A stretch of DNA of 64,000 bases, from contig NZ_JAEQNE010000002.1 of NCBI RefSeq assembly GCF_016722785.1, positions 186,001 through 250,000 on the forward strand. The letters are read 5' to 3'. Positions 7,719 to 16,703 of this stretch are shown piece after piece. Origin of the DNA: Ramlibacter monticola. Lineage in GTDB: Bacteria > Pseudomonadota > Gammaproteobacteria > Burkholderiales > Burkholderiaceae_C. A program made the translations under genes and the position numbers. Below the pieces are notes generated by a model, which made no database searches, was not told where the DNA came from, and was given only the letters and a program-made list of their open reading frames with translations. Position 1 is the stretch's first letter; the number at the start of each line of letters is the position of its first letter.

Positions 7719-8087
7719 ATGCACTTGATCACGCGACTTTCCGTCGTCGCGGCCGTCGTCGTGCTGGCGGGCTGCGCCTCGCAGACCACCACCGGCGGCG
7801 CGTCGGGCGCCGGCAAGCACCTGGTTTACCGGGACAGCGCCGGCAACGTCATCCGCCAGTTCGACTATCCCGACGACGCCTTCTGCCGCCGCGTCGAGAA
7901 CCTGACCGGCCGCACCGCGCGCTGCCAGGACACCCCGGCGCCCGGGCTGACCGCCAAGGCCACGCTGCGCTACAACCCGCCCGGCGTCCTGGTCGAAGGC
8001 CACTATGCGGACATGGCGCGCTGCCGCGCCGACACCGGAACCATGTCGGCCGGCGTGGAGCTGATCAATCCCTGCACAGCCAAGTAA
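7719..8087 (+). CDS. Small outer-membrane-type lipoprotein, unknown function
   Basis: The predicted 122-residue protein has a lipoprotein signal peptide: a short basic start, hydrophobic VVAAVVVLAG, then the lipobox cysteine (LAGC) at about residue 19. The mature part is small, with a DSAGNVIRQFDYP segment and four more cysteines that could form disulfides in the periplasm. I do not recognise the family. The ATG at 7719 is preceded by GGGAG and gives the signal peptide directly; the frame stays open for 42 codons upstream without a better start. The gene stands alone, convergent with the ankyrin gene. Confidence 0.75.
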   Translation: MHLITRLSVVAAVVVLAGCASQTTTGGASGAGKHLVYRDSAGNVIRQFDYPDDAFCRRVENLTGRTARCQDTPAPGLTAKATLRYNPPGVLVEGHYADMARCRADTGTMSAGVELINPCTAK

Positions 8088-8125
8088 TCAAGGACCGTAC
8101 TTGAAGTCCTGGCGGCAAGTGGTTG

Positions 8126-8785
8126 TCACCACTTGCCTTTCGGTCTCGCGTTGCGGATCGCGGCCGAGATGAGCTCGACCGCATCGCGGCGGTTCGCCTG
8201 CTGCGCGAAGTCGAGCGCCGTCAGGCCCAGCTCGTTGCGCAGGGTCGGGTCGGCGCCGGCCTCCAGCAGCAGCTTCACGGCCGAGGGCGTGCCGTATTTC
8301 GCCGCCATCATGAGCGGCGTCGACTTGTTGGGCGACTCGGCGTCGATGTAGGCGTGCTCGTCCAGCAGGATCTGCATGATCTCCAGGTGCCCGTTCGTGG
8401 CCGCGTAGTGCAGTGGCGCCCAGCCCGTCTTGTTGACGTCGGCGTCACGGGCGACCAGCTTGCGCACGATGTCGGTCTGGCCCTTCAGCGACGCCATCAT
8501 CAGCGGGCTCTCGTCCTTGGGGCTGCGCCATTCCACCTTCGTCTGCGGCCAGGCGATCAGCGCCGCGGCCGCCTTCAGCGAGCCGTCCCTGACCGCCAGG
8601 AACAGCCCGTGGTTGCGGGCGGGATCGAGCGCATTGGCGTCGAAACCGCGCCGCAGCAGCTGGTTCACGGTCCCGGCGTCGTCCTGCTTGATGGCCCGGA
8701 AGAAGTCCTCGTAGGAACCCGCATGCGCCAGGGAAAGCGAAAGCAAGGCAACAAGATAGAAAAGCCTCTTGAAGTACTTTCTCAT
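8126..8785 (-). CDS. Secreted ankyrin-repeat protein
   Basis: This 219-residue protein begins with a Sec signal peptide (MRKYFKRLFYLVALLSLS, cleavage after AHA) and then four to five ankyrin repeats, seen as repeated patterns such as GWAPLHYAATNGHLEIMQIL and STPLMMAAKYGTPSAVKLL. It is expected in the periplasm as a protein-binding scaffold. Its ATG overlaps the tatD stop by 4 bp (8782-8785), so it is translationally coupled and last in the mltG-tmk-holB-pilZ-tatD operon. Such ankyrin proteins commonly follow tatD in Comamonadaceae. The binding partner is unknown. Confidence 0.85.
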   Translation of the reverse strand: MRKYFKRLFYLVALLSLSLAHAGSYEDFFRAIKQDDAGTVNQLLRRGFDANALDPARNHGLFLAVRDGSLKAAAALIAWPQTKVEWRSPKDESPLMMASLKGQTDIVRKLVARDADVNKTGWAPLHYAATNGHLEIMQILLDEHAYIDAESPNKSTPLMMAAKYGTPSAVKLLLEAGADPTLRNELGLTALDFAQQANRRDAVELISAAIRNARPKGKW

Positions 8786-9588
8786 GATTTTTCCGGCTTG
8801 AACAGGGTCTCGAAATTGCGGCTGGTGAGCTCGGCCACCTGCTCCACGCCCAGCCCGCGCAGCTCCGCGATCTGCCGGGCGACGTAGGGAACGTAGGCGG
8901 GGATGTTCAGCTTGCCGCGGTACGGCACCGGCGCCAGGTAGGGGCTGTCGGTCTCGATCAGGATGCGATCCTCGGGCACGAAGCGCGCCACCTCGCGCAG
9001 GTCGGCGGCATTCTTGAACGTGATGATCCCGGAGAAGGAGATGTGGAAGCCGAGGTCCAGCGCCGCGCGCGCCACTTCCGCCGTCTCGGTGAAGCAGTGG
9101 AACACGCCGCCCACGGAGCCGGCGGAGCCGTCCTCGCCCTCCTCCTTCAGGATCGCGAGGGTGTCCGCCGACGACGCCCGGGTGTGGATGATCAGCGGCT
9201 TGCCGCAGCGGTGCGCCGCCCGGATGTGCGTGCGGAAGCGCTCCCGCTGCCACTCCAGGTCCGCGATGCTGCGCCCGCCCTTGCGCTCCTCCATCTGGTA
9301 GTAGTCCAGCCCGGTCTCGCCGATGCCCACCACGCGGGGCCGGGCGGCGAGTTCCAGCAGTTTCTCCACCGTGGGTTCGGCGATGCCTTCGTTGTCCGGG
9401 TGCACGCCGGCCGAGGCCCAGAAGTTGTCGTGATCCATCGCCAGCGCGTGGACGGCCTCGAATTCCTCCAGCGTGGTGCAGATGCAGAGGGCCCGGTCCA
9501 CGCCGGCGGCGGCCATGGCCTGGCGGATCTGCGGCAGTTGGGACGCGAGCTCGGGAAAGCTCAGGTGGCAGTGGGAATCGACGAACAT
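8782..9588 (-). CDS. TatD/YcfH-family metal-dependent DNase
   Basis: The 268-residue TIM-barrel metallohydrolase starts with the metal-binding DSHCHL motif. GETGLDYY carries the metal-bridging Glu, IHTRA and VFHCFTE carry further metal-binding histidines, and ETDSPYLAP is the C-terminal signature. TatD proteins are 3'-5' exonucleases/DNases. The ATG at 9588 is chosen because homologues begin with MFVDSHCHL; a GTG 11 codons upstream (9621) is less likely. It sits between pilZ (73-bp gap) and the ankyrin gene (4-bp overlap), the standard order for this operon in beta-proteobacteria. Confidence 0.92.
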   Translation of the reverse strand: MFVDSHCHLSFPELASQLPQIRQAMAAAGVDRALCICTTLEEFEAVHALAMDHDNFWASAGVHPDNEGIAEPTVEKLLELAARPRVVGIGETGLDYYQMEERKGGRSIADLEWQRERFRTHIRAAHRCGKPLIIHTRASSADTLAILKEEGEDGSAGSVGGVFHCFTETAEVARAALDLGFHISFSGIITFKNAADLREVARFVPEDRILIETDSPYLAPVPYRGKLNIPAYVPYVARQIAELRGLGVEQVAELTSRNFETLFKPEKS

Positions 9589-9661
9589 CGGAAGTCCAAA
9601 ACGCGAGCGCCGCGCGGTCACAGTCGACCCGCGGCGCGGCCAGGGTGGGATTCTAGGGAAT

Positions 9662-10024
9662 CTAGATGGTCTGGGTGGGACGCTCGGACGCGAGGTGGCC
9701 CCCCAGCAGTTCCTCGATCTTGATCTTGAGCAGCTTGGACTTCTCGTCCGACGGGAAGCGGACGCCGACGCCCTGCGTGCGGTTGGCCGCGGCGCGCGCC
9801 GGGGTGACCCAGGCCACCTTGCCGGCCACCGGGTAGCGCTGCGGATCGTCCGGCAGCGACAGCAGCACGTAGACGTCGTCGCCCAGCCGGTACTCGCGGG
9901 TGGTCGGGATGAACACGCCGCCGTCGGAGAACAGCGGGATGTAGGCGGCGTAGAGCGCCGCCTTTTCCTTGATGGCGAGCTGGATGACGCTCGGGCGGGG
10001 CGTGTTGGGGGCGGCGGTACTCAT
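9662..10024 (-). CDS. pilZ: Type IV pilus PilZ-domain protein
   Basis: This 120-residue single-domain PilZ protein contains YIPLFSDGGVFIPT and RLGDDVYVLLSLPD, the pattern of PilZ proteins that serve type IV pilus assembly. The RxxxR c-di-GMP binding motif of canonical PilZ domains is not seen before the beta-barrel, as usual for this subgroup. It likely acts with PilB and FimX-type proteins at the inner membrane. The start codon overlaps the holB stop by 4 bp (10021-10024). The neighbours mltG-tmk-holB-pilZ are the classic order. Confidence 0.9.
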   Translation of the reverse strand: MSTAAPNTPRPSVIQLAIKEKAALYAAYIPLFSDGGVFIPTTREYRLGDDVYVLLSLPDDPQRYPVAGKVAWVTPARAAANRTQGVGVRFPSDEKSKLLKIKIEELLGGHLASERPTQTI

Positions 10025-11016
10025 GGCTGGCTCCTCGAGTGTAGGGCTGCCCGCGCCTGGGTCACAAGGTCTTCCAGCAGGAGCCCGGCGTTGAAAGGGT
10101 GTTCGACCGTGCGGGAAGTCGCGGCCAGGCTGCGCCACCACGCGGTCAGGGCTTCCACCGTGGCGGCGGGCGGCAGGTCGGCGGCCTCGAAGAAGCGAGG
10201 CGCCGCCCCGGAACGCACCGCCAGCAGGTCGTGGCAGAGCTTCTGCAGCGCCTCCACCAGGTCCGCCGGCCCCCAGCCGGCGATCGCGGAGGTGTCGCCG
10301 CGGACCAACGCCTTGGGCCATTGCGACCAGGCCCGGGCGTCCAGGCCGGCCTGGTGCAGCCGCAGGGCGTCCTCCGGCCGCCCGCCGGCGGCGCGCAGCA
10401 GTACCGGCGCGGCCGCCGCGGCGACGCCCTCTTCCGCCAGCCACGCCGTGGCCTCGCCGGCCTGCGGCCAAGCCATGCCGTGACCGAGGCAGCGGCTGCG
10501 GATCGTCGGCAGCAGCAGGTGCGCGGCCTCGGTGGCGAGCACGAAGCGCACGTCGCCCGGCGGCTCCTCCAGCGTCTTCAGCAGCGCGTTGGCGGTGATG
10601 GCATTCATGCGTTCGGCCGGATAGACCAGGACGACCTTGCCGCGCCCGCGCCCGCTGGTGAGCTGGGCGAAGTCGATGGCGTCGCGCATCGCCTCGACCC
10701 GGATCTCCTTGCTCGGCTTGCGCTTCTTGTCGTCGATGTCGGCCTGCGCCTTCTCGCCCAGCGGCCAGTCGCGGGCCAGCATCTCGGTCTCGGGCATCAG
10801 CACCGCCAGGTCGGTGTGACTGCGCACCTGCACCTGGTGGCAGCTGTCGCACTGCCCGCATGCGCCGTCCGGCGTCGGCCGGTCGCACAGCCAGGCCTGC
10901 GCCATGGCCAGCCCCAGCTGGTACTGCCCCAGTCCCGACGGTCCGTGCAGCAGCCAGGCGTGGCCGCGCTGGGCGAGCAACCGCCGCAACTGGGCGCGGA
11001 TCCAGGGAGCGCTCAT
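10021..11016 (-). CDS. holB: DNA polymerase III delta-prime subunit
   Basis: This 331-residue AAA+-like clamp-loader subunit has a degenerate P-loop ([11 protein letters not shown], lacking the Lys), a four-cysteine zinc-binding module ([18 protein letters not shown]), the sensor region [12 protein letters not shown] and an SRC motif (TIRSRCL). Delta-prime does not hydrolyse ATP, which fits the altered P-loop. It acts in the clamp loader that puts the beta clamp on DNA. It overlaps tmk upstream and pilZ downstream by 4 bp each, so expression is coupled within this operon. Confidence 0.93.
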   Translation of the reverse strand: MSAPWIRAQLRRLLAQRGHAWLLHGPSGLGQYQLGLAMAQAWLCDRPTPDGACGQCDSCHQVQVRSHTDLAVLMPETEMLARDWPLGEKAQADIDDKKRKPSKEIRVEAMRDAIDFAQLTSGRGRGKVVLVYPAERMNAITANALLKTLEEPPGDVRFVLATEAAHLLLPTIRSRCLGHGMAWPQAGEATAWLAEEGVAAAAAPVLLRAAGGRPEDALRLHQAGLDARAWSQWPKALVRGDTSAIAGWGPADLVEALQKLCHDLLAVRSGAAPRFFEAADLPPAATVEALTAWWRSLAATSRTVEHPFNAGLLLEDLVTQARAALHSRSQP

Positions 11017-11657
11017 GCGAGCAGGCCCCGCTGCTTCAGTCCGGCCTCGACATCGCGCCAGACCGCCTCGCGCGGCTGGTCCGCATCGACGCGCAGGAAG
11101 CGGCCCGGGTCGGCGGCGGCCCGCGCCCCGTAGCCGGCGGCGACGCGGGCGAAGAACGCCTGCGGCTGCGACTCGAACTTGTCCGGCACCCGGGCGCCGG
11201 CGAGGCGCTGCGCTGCCACGGCCGGCGCCAGGTCGAACCAGACCGTCAGGTCCGGCTGCCGGATCCCCGGCGCATCCACGGCCGGCACGGTCTGCACCCA
11301 GCGCTCCAACCCGGCCAGCACCTGCAGGTCGAAGCCGCGGCCGGCGCCCTGGTAGGCGAAGGTGGCGTCGGTGAAGCGGTCGCACAGCACGGCGTCGCCG
11401 CGGGCCAGGGCCGGCTCGATCACCTGCAGCAGGTGGTCGCGCCGGGCCGCGAACATCAGCAGCGCCTCGGTGAGCGGATCCATGGGGTCGTTGAGGGCCA
11501 GCGCCCGCAGCTTCTCGGCCAGCGGCGTGCCGCCCGGCTCGCGCGTGAGCACCACGCTGCGGCCGCGCGCCCGCAGCGCCGCCGCCAGGGCGTCGATGTG
11601 CGTGGACTTGCCCGCGCCGTCGATGCCTTCGAAGCTGATGAACAGGCCGCGTGTCAT
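11013..11657 (-). CDS. tmk: Thymidylate kinase
   Basis: The 214-residue protein phosphorylates dTMP to dTDP in the cytoplasm. It has the P-loop [11 protein letters not shown] near the N-terminus, the DR(F/Y) motif in [17 protein letters not shown] and the TREPGGTP dTMP-binding segment. The length matches the family. The ATG overlaps the mltG stop (11654-11657), and its own stop overlaps the holB start. Confidence 0.95.
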   Translation of the reverse strand: MTRGLFISFEGIDGAGKSTHIDALAAALRARGRSVVLTREPGGTPLAEKLRALALNDPMDPLTEALLMFAARRDHLLQVIEPALARGDAVLCDRFTDATFAYQGAGRGFDLQVLAGLERWVQTVPAVDAPGIRQPDLTVWFDLAPAVAAQRLAGARVPDKFESQPQAFFARVAAGYGARAAADPGRFLRVDADQPREAVWRDVEAGLKQRGLLA

Positions 11658-12649
11658 TGCCCGCGCTGGTATTTGTTGACGGCGCGGTTGTGCTCGTCCA
11701 GCGAGGCGCTGAAATGGCTGCTGCCGTCGCCCTTGGCCACGAAATAGAGGAAGTTGCCGGGCGCGGGCTGGACCGCGGCCAGCAGCGATGCCTTGCCGGG
11801 CAGGGCGATCGGCGTCGGCGGCAGGCCCGCGCGCAGGTAGGTGTTGTAGGCGCTGTCGGCCTGCAGGTCCGCCTTGCGCAGGTTGCCGTCGAACTTCTCG
11901 CCCAGGCCGTAGATCACGGTGGGATCGGTCTGCAGCGGCATCCCGATGCGCAGCCGGTTCTGGAACACGGCGGCGATCAGCGTGCGGTCGGCCGCCTTGC
12001 CGGTCTCCTTCTCCACGATGCTGGCCAGGATCAGCGCCTCCTCCGGCGTCTTCAGGATCGACTTCGGCGAGCGCTGGGCCCAGGCCTGCGCCAGCCGCTT
12101 GTCCATCGCCCGCAGCGCCCGCTGGAACACCTTGAGGTCGCTGGAGCCCTTGGAATAGGTGTAGGTGTCCGGGAAGAAGCGCCCTTCCGCCGGCACGCCC
12201 TCGCGCCCGAGCAGCTTCATCAGGTCCGCCTCGGCGAGATTCAGCGTGTCGCCCTTCAGCGCCTCCGCCTTGGCCAGGGCCGCGCGCATCTGCCGGAAGG
12301 TCCAGCCTTCCACCAACGTCACCGCGCGCAGCGACTCCTCGCCGCGGGCCAGTTTGTCCAGCAGGCGTTCGGGGGTGATGCCGCGCTCCAGCTCGTAGCT
12401 GCCGGCCTTGATGCGCTGGCCCTCGCCGGAGATCCGGAACCAGGCGTACAGCACGCGCGGATCGACATCGACGCCCGCCTCGCGCACGGCCTGGGCCACG
12501 CCGCGCGGCAGCGTGCCGGGTTCGATCGACAGGTCGAGGGTGGCGGCGGAAAGGCGCAGGGGCTGGTGGACCCACCACCAGCCGGCGCCGGCAACGGCAG
12601 CGGCACCCAGCAGCGCCAGCGCGAACAAAAAGGTGATGAAACGTCGCAC
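11654..12649 (-). CDS. mltG: Endolytic murein transglycosylase
   Basis: The 331-residue YceG-like protein has a single N-terminal membrane anchor (about residues 5-25) and a periplasmic catalytic domain. SIVEKET carries the catalytic Glu, followed by [17 protein letters not shown], the family signature. MltG cleaves nascent glycan strands and sets their length. It is the first gene of the minus-strand operon running to the ankyrin gene. Its start is only 45 bp from the divergent ygfZ start, so both promoters must share this small space or overlap the genes. Confidence 0.94.
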   Translation of the reverse strand: MRRFITFLFALALLGAAAVAGAGWWWVHQPLRLSAATLDLSIEPGTLPRGVAQAVREAGVDVDPRVLYAWFRISGEGQRIKAGSYELERGITPERLLDKLARGEESLRAVTLVEGWTFRQMRAALAKAEALKGDTLNLAEADLMKLLGREGVPAEGRFFPDTYTYSKGSSDLKVFQRALRAMDKRLAQAWAQRSPKSILKTPEEALILASIVEKETGKAADRTLIAAVFQNRLRIGMPLQTDPTVIYGLGEKFDGNLRKADLQADSAYNTYLRAGLPPTPIALPGKASLLAAVQPAPGNFLYFVAKGDGSSHFSASLDEHNRAVNKYQRGQ

Positions 12650-12694
12650 GTCCTTGCTCGGCGTCTGGAATCAGCGGGCCATGATAATTCACCC

Positions 12695-13600
12695 ATGTCC
12701 CATCCCCTGAATGGTGTTGCCGCCCTGCCTCACCTCGGCGTGATCCGAGCGCAGGGCGAAGAGGCGGCGAAGTTCCTGCACAACCAGCTGACCCAGGATT
12801 TCGCCCTGCTCCAGCCCGGCGAGGCGCGGCTCGCGGCTTTCTGCACGGCCAAGGGCCGCATGCTGGCGAGCTTCATCGGCTGCAAGCGAGGCAGCGACGA
12901 GATCCTGCTGGTGTGCAGCCGCGACGTGCTGCCGGCCGCGCTCAAACGGCTGTCCATGTTCGTGCTGCGCTCCAAGGTGAAGCTGAGCGACGCGACGGCG
13001 GAGCTCGCCCTGTATGGCCTCGTCGGCGAGCCCGCGGCCACGGCCGATCCGCCTTGGACCGTGCGCGAGGCCGCGGGCGCGCTTCGCGTACAGCTCTATC
13101 CGGCCGACGGCCAGCCGCGCGCGCTGTGGATCGGTCCCGCGGGCGCGCCCGCTCCCGCCCAGCCGGACCTGCCCCTGTCCCTGTGGCAATGGGCCGAGGT
13201 GCGCAGCGGCGTCGCCACCGTCACCCAGCCCATCGTCGAGGCCTTCGTGCCGCAGATGCTGAACTACGAGTCGATCGGCGGCGTGAACTTCAAGAAGGGC
13301 TGCTACCCGGGCCAGGAGGTGGTGGCGCGCAGCCAGTTCCGCGGCACCCTGAAGCGGCGCGCCTTCGTCGTGCACAGCGCGGGCGAGCTCGTCGCCGGCC
13401 AGGAGGTGTTCCGCTCGGCGGAGCCCGAGCAGCCCGCCGGCCTCGTGGCCGAGGCCGCCCCGGCGCCGGAGGGCGGCTGGGACGCGATCGCGTCGCTGCA
13501 GCTGTCGGCGGCCGACGCCGGCGACCTGCATGCCGGCCGCGCCGACGGCCCTGCCCTGAAGCTGCTGCCCCTGCCCTACCTGCTGCTGGCCGACGTCTGA
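12695..13600 (+). CDS. ygfZ: tRNA-modifying/Fe-S assembly protein YgfZ (folate-binding)
   Basis: The 301-residue protein of the aminomethyltransferase fold has the invariant YgfZ signature KGCYPGQE, whose Cys is essential in E. coli. YgfZ uses folate to support maturation or repair of some Fe-S enzymes such as MiaB. The ATG at 12695 gives the typical N-terminus, with HNQLTQD near residue 30. The gene is divergent from mltG. Its last 25 bp overlap the 3' end of the minus-strand O-antigen-ligase gene. Confidence 0.92.
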   Translation: MSHPLNGVAALPHLGVIRAQGEEAAKFLHNQLTQDFALLQPGEARLAAFCTAKGRMLASFIGCKRGSDEILLVCSRDVLPAALKRLSMFVLRSKVKLSDATAELALYGLVGEPAATADPPWTVREAAGALRVQLYPADGQPRALWIGPAGAPAPAQPDLPLSLWQWAEVRSGVATVTQPIVEAFVPQMLNYESIGGVNFKKGCYPGQEVVARSQFRGTLKRRAFVVHSAGELVAGQEVFRSAEPEQPAGLVAEAAPAPEGGWDAIASLQLSAADAGDLHAGRADGPALKLLPLPYLLLADV

Positions 13601-15828
13601 GCGCCTGAAGCCGCCACCTGCGCGCGGAAGGCGGCGGGGATTTCCTCGGCCAGCACGGGCCGCTCCAGCGGCGTGGCCGCGGCAAGGCCTTCGCGGAAGT
13701 ACTGGAGGGCGCGCTCGGACTGGTTCTGCTCGCTGGCGATCAGGCCCTGCTGCACCAGCCCGCGCGCGCGGCCTTCGGGCCAGCTGCGCATGCGCTCGTC
13801 CAGCAGTTGCCGCGCGAGCGCATAGTTCCTGGCGCGCCAGGCGAGCAGGAAATAGGTGTTGACCAGGTCGTAGTCCTTGATCCCGGCCTCGTAGGCCTCG
13901 CGGGCCAGCTGGGTTGCGCGCTGCTCGTTGCCCCCGCGCGCCAGCAGGATCACCTCGAGCGAGCGCACCGCCGGCGCGCGCGGCTGGATGCGCTTGGCGC
14001 GCTCCAGGTAGGCCAGCGCCTTGTCGGTGCGGCCCATGCTGGCATAGCCGCGGGCGGCGTTGCTGATGATCGCCACCACGTAAGGCCGCGATGCGAGCAC
14101 GCTGTCCCAGATCCAGGTCGCGTTGGCCCAGTCGCCCCAGCGCGCCAGTTCGTCGGCGACGATGGGCGTGATCTTGCGGTAGTGCGGGTTGAGCGCGATG
14201 CCCTCGCGCACCAGTTGCAGCATCTGCTTCTTCAGCGGCGCCAGGCGCGGATCGTTGGGATTGCCGGTGGCCGTGATGGACACGGCGATCTTGGCGGCGC
14301 TGACCAGCTTGTGTTCGCTCTCGGCCGCGCGCTGCGTGATCGCCACGGCGAGCACGAGGCACGCCGCGCCCAGTCCCAGCACGACCTGGGCGATGCGGGG
14401 CGACCAGCGCAGCGGCGACGCGAGCAGCCGGCGCGCCGCGCCCAGGCGCGCATCCGAAGCCGCGAGCCCGCCCAGGCCCACGGCGAACAGCGCGCCCGTG
14501 GCCGCCATGCGCCACGGGAAACCGGCATTGCTCACCATCAGGAGGGCCAGCAGGCTGGCCAGCAGGACCGCGCGCCAGGGCTGGTCGGCCTGCCCCTCCG
14601 GCGTGGCGGGCGCCCAGCTGCGCCCGAAGGAGGCGATCAGGTAGGCGAACAGCAGCAGCACGAACACCCAGCCGACCGCGCCGTATTCCGCCACCAGCTG
14701 CAGGTACTCGTTGTGGACGTAGTAGTCCGTCTCCAGCTGCGAGCCTTCGGCCTGGTAGCGCGGGATCTCGCTCTCCCAGGCGCCGGCGCCCACCCCGGTG
14801 AGCGGCCGGTCCGCGATCGCCCGCAGCGTGGCGCGCCACATCACGAGCCGCATGTCGATGCTGGCGTCGCCCGGCTTGAGCGACTGCGCACGGTGCAGTC
14901 CGCGGTCGATCGGGGTGGCGCCGAAGTTGTCCTCGAGGATCTTCGGGTTGGTGGTCGGGATGAAGCCGAGGGCCAGCACCACCGCCGCCACGGCGCCGGC
15001 GGCGAGCAGGCGCAGCCCGGGCGACCAGCCGGACCACGCCAGCGCGCGCCGGCAGCGCCAGGCGATCAGGGGGAGCACCACGCCGGTGAACATCCCCAGC
15101 GCCAGCAGCGCGGACCGGGTGCCCGTCATGAGCAGGGCCGTCAGCACCAGGCCGATGCTGGCGGCCAGCAGGGCGACCATCGCGCTGGTGCGTGCGCGGG
15201 CCAGCAGCAGCACGCCGAAGGGCAAGGTGCAGACCGTGAATTCGGCGAAGAAGTTGCGGTTGATGAAGGTGGACGCCGGTTGCGGCCCCTGCGGGAACAG
15301 CGCCATCCCGCCCCAGAACTGCGCCATCGCCCACAGCGAGGCGATGAGCCCGGCGCCGTGGAGGGCCCAGGCGAGCAGCGGCAGCCGTTCGCGCGTGAAG
15401 GTGTTGAGCCCCACCCAAGCGATCAGGGTGAAGACGAACCAGCGCACCGCCTCCACGCCCCCGAGGTAGGCATGCGACCAGGCCATGCTGCCCAGGGCGT
15501 AGGCCATCAGCAGCAGCGGCAGCCAGAGCACCGCGTGCCAGCGCAGCGGCTCGCCGCGCGCGCGCTGGGCCAGCACGAACAGCAGCGCCGCGGCCAGCGC
15601 GCCGAAGGCGATGACGATGGACTTCAGCGTGTCCTGCAGCATCTCCTCGCCTGGCACGCCCAGCACGGGCGCGAGGAACAGCGCGACGGCCAGCACCGCG
15701 ACCGCCCCGCCGTCGCGGGCGGGCTCGCGCGGCAGCGCGGATGCCGCCGGGGCGGCGCCGGCGCGGGCCCCGGCCGCAGGCGCGGGATCGGTCCCGGCCG
15801 CGGGCGCGGGGCGGCGTTTGCGGGCCAC
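13576..15828 (-). CDS. O-antigen ligase/PglL-like oligosaccharyltransferase with TPR tail
   Basis: This is a 750-residue membrane protein. After a basic Pro/Ala-rich start there are about a dozen hydrophobic segments up to residue 510. In the large periplasmic loop, after the second half of the membrane region, HNEYLQLVAEYG is the conserved Wzy_C/ligase motif. From about residue 520 the protein is soluble and reads as TPR-like repeats (for example NAARGYASMGRTDKALAYLERA). Such proteins transfer lipid-linked glycans to lipid A core or, as PglL/PilO types, to pilin. No other glycan genes are adjacent, so the acceptor is unknown. The GTG start at 15828 is 5 nt after the previous gene's stop. It overlaps ygfZ tail-to-tail by 25 bp. 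Confidence 0.85.
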   Translation of the reverse strand: MARKRRPAPAAGTDPAPAAGARAGAAPAASALPREPARDGGAVAVLAVALFLAPVLGVPGEEMLQDTLKSIVIAFGALAAALLFVLAQRARGEPLRWHAVLWLPLLLMAYALGSMAWSHAYLGGVEAVRWFVFTLIAWVGLNTFTRERLPLLAWALHGAGLIASLWAMAQFWGGMALFPQGPQPASTFINRNFFAEFTVCTLPFGVLLLARARTSAMVALLAASIGLVLTALLMTGTRSALLALGMFTGVVLPLIAWRCRRALAWSGWSPGLRLLAAGAVAAVVLALGFIPTTNPKILEDNFGATPIDRGLHRAQSLKPGDASIDMRLVMWRATLRAIADRPLTGVGAGAWESEIPRYQAEGSQLETDYYVHNEYLQLVAEYGAVGWVFVLLLFAYLIASFGRSWAPATPEGQADQPWRAVLLASLLALLMVSNAGFPWRMAATGALFAVGLGGLAASDARLGAARRLLASPLRWSPRIAQVVLGLGAACLVLAVAITQRAAESEHKLVSAAKIAVSITATGNPNDPRLAPLKKQMLQLVREGIALNPHYRKITPIVADELARWGDWANATWIWDSVLASRPYVVAIISNAARGYASMGRTDKALAYLERAKRIQPRAPAVRSLEVILLARGGNEQRATQLAREAYEAGIKDYDLVNTYFLLAWRARNYALARQLLDERMRSWPEGRARGLVQQGLIASEQNQSERALQYFREGLAAATPLERPVLAEEIPAAFRAQVAASGAQTSASSR

Positions 15829-15833
15829 TTGCG

Positions 15834-16703
15834 TCAGCGCTCCAGCGGCAGCGCCCGGGTCATGGTCACGTGCGGGATGCCGGCTTCCTCGTAGGTCTCT
15901 CCCTGCGGCTCGAAGCCGAGCCGGGCGTAGAACTCCTTCGCCGTGCGTTGCGCGTGCAGTTCGATGGCGCGGTCGCCGCGCGCCTGCGCCACGGCGGACA
16001 GCGTGCGCAGCACCTGCTCGCCGAAGCCGCCGCCGCGCAGCGCCTGGTGCACCGCCATCCGGCCGATCTTCGCTACGCCGCCTGAGGCCGGCAGCAGGCG
16101 CCCGGTGGCGATCGGCTGGTCGAGGCGGTTGTAGGCCACCGCGTGGACCGCCGTGGCATCGGCCTCGTCCCACTCGAGTTCGGCCGGGATGCGCTGCTCC
16201 TGCACGAACACTTCGGTGCGGATGCGGCCGGCGTCGGCGCCGAGCTCGTCCCAGTTGCCGGTCTTCACTCGGATCATGGGCTCGCCCGCCTCGTAGCCGG
16301 TGAGCATCTCCCGCAGCAGGGGCGGCACCGGGCGCGAGGTCTGCGTCGCCGGGTCGGCGAACACGTAGACCAGCTCGCAGGTGATCAGCAGTTCCTCGCC
16401 GCGGAAGATCGCGCCGCTGAACAGCATGGAGGAGTTGCCGAGCCGGCTGCACCTGAGCGCCACGTCCAGCCGGTCGTCCATGCGGGCGGAGGCGTGGAAT
16501 TCGACGGTGGCCTTCTTCACGTAGAGGTCGCCCTGCAGCTGGTGCATGGCTTCCTCGTAAGGCATGGCCAGGGCGCGCCAGTAGTCGGCCACCGCGGTGT
16601 CGAAGTACATCAGGTAGTGGCCATTGAAGACGATCTTCTGCATGTCCACCTCGGCCCAGCGCACCCGCAGCCGGTGAAAGAAACGGAACTCTTCTCTTTT
16701 CAT
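15834..16703 (-). CDS. Thioesterase (YbgC/FadM type) fused to GNAT acetyltransferase
   Basis: This 289-residue two-domain protein has a hot-dog acyl-CoA thioesterase in residues about 5-140, with VRWAEVDMQKIVFNGHYLMY containing the catalytic-type Asp and the family's HYLMYFD pattern. Residues about 145-285 are an ElaA/GNAT-like acetyltransferase with the acetyl-CoA binding GRMAVHQALRGGGFGEQVL. The fusion implies that CoA-ester hydrolysis and acyl transfer are linked, but substrates are unknown. It overlaps the esterase gene upstream by 4 bp and is 5 nt from the O-antigen-ligase gene. Confidence 0.85.
   Translation of the reverse strand: MKREEFRFFHRLRVRWAEVDMQKIVFNGHYLMYFDTAVADYWRALAMPYEEAMHQLQGDLYVKKATVEFHASARMDDRLDVALRCSRLGNSSMLFSGAIFRGEELLITCELVYVFADPATQTSRPVPPLLREMLTGYEAGEPMIRVKTGNWDELGADAGRIRTEVFVQEQRIPAELEWDEADATAVHAVAYNRLDQPIATGRLLPASGGVAKIGRMAVHQALRGGGFGEQVLRTLSAVAQARGDRAIELHAQRTAKEFYARLGFEPQGETYEEAGIPHVTMTRALPLER

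Noticed and set aside
13807-15894. Long plus-strand frame opposite the O-antigen-ligase gene
   Set aside because: It is an antisense shadow caused by GC-rich third positions. The opposite strand has a clear membrane protein with known motifs.
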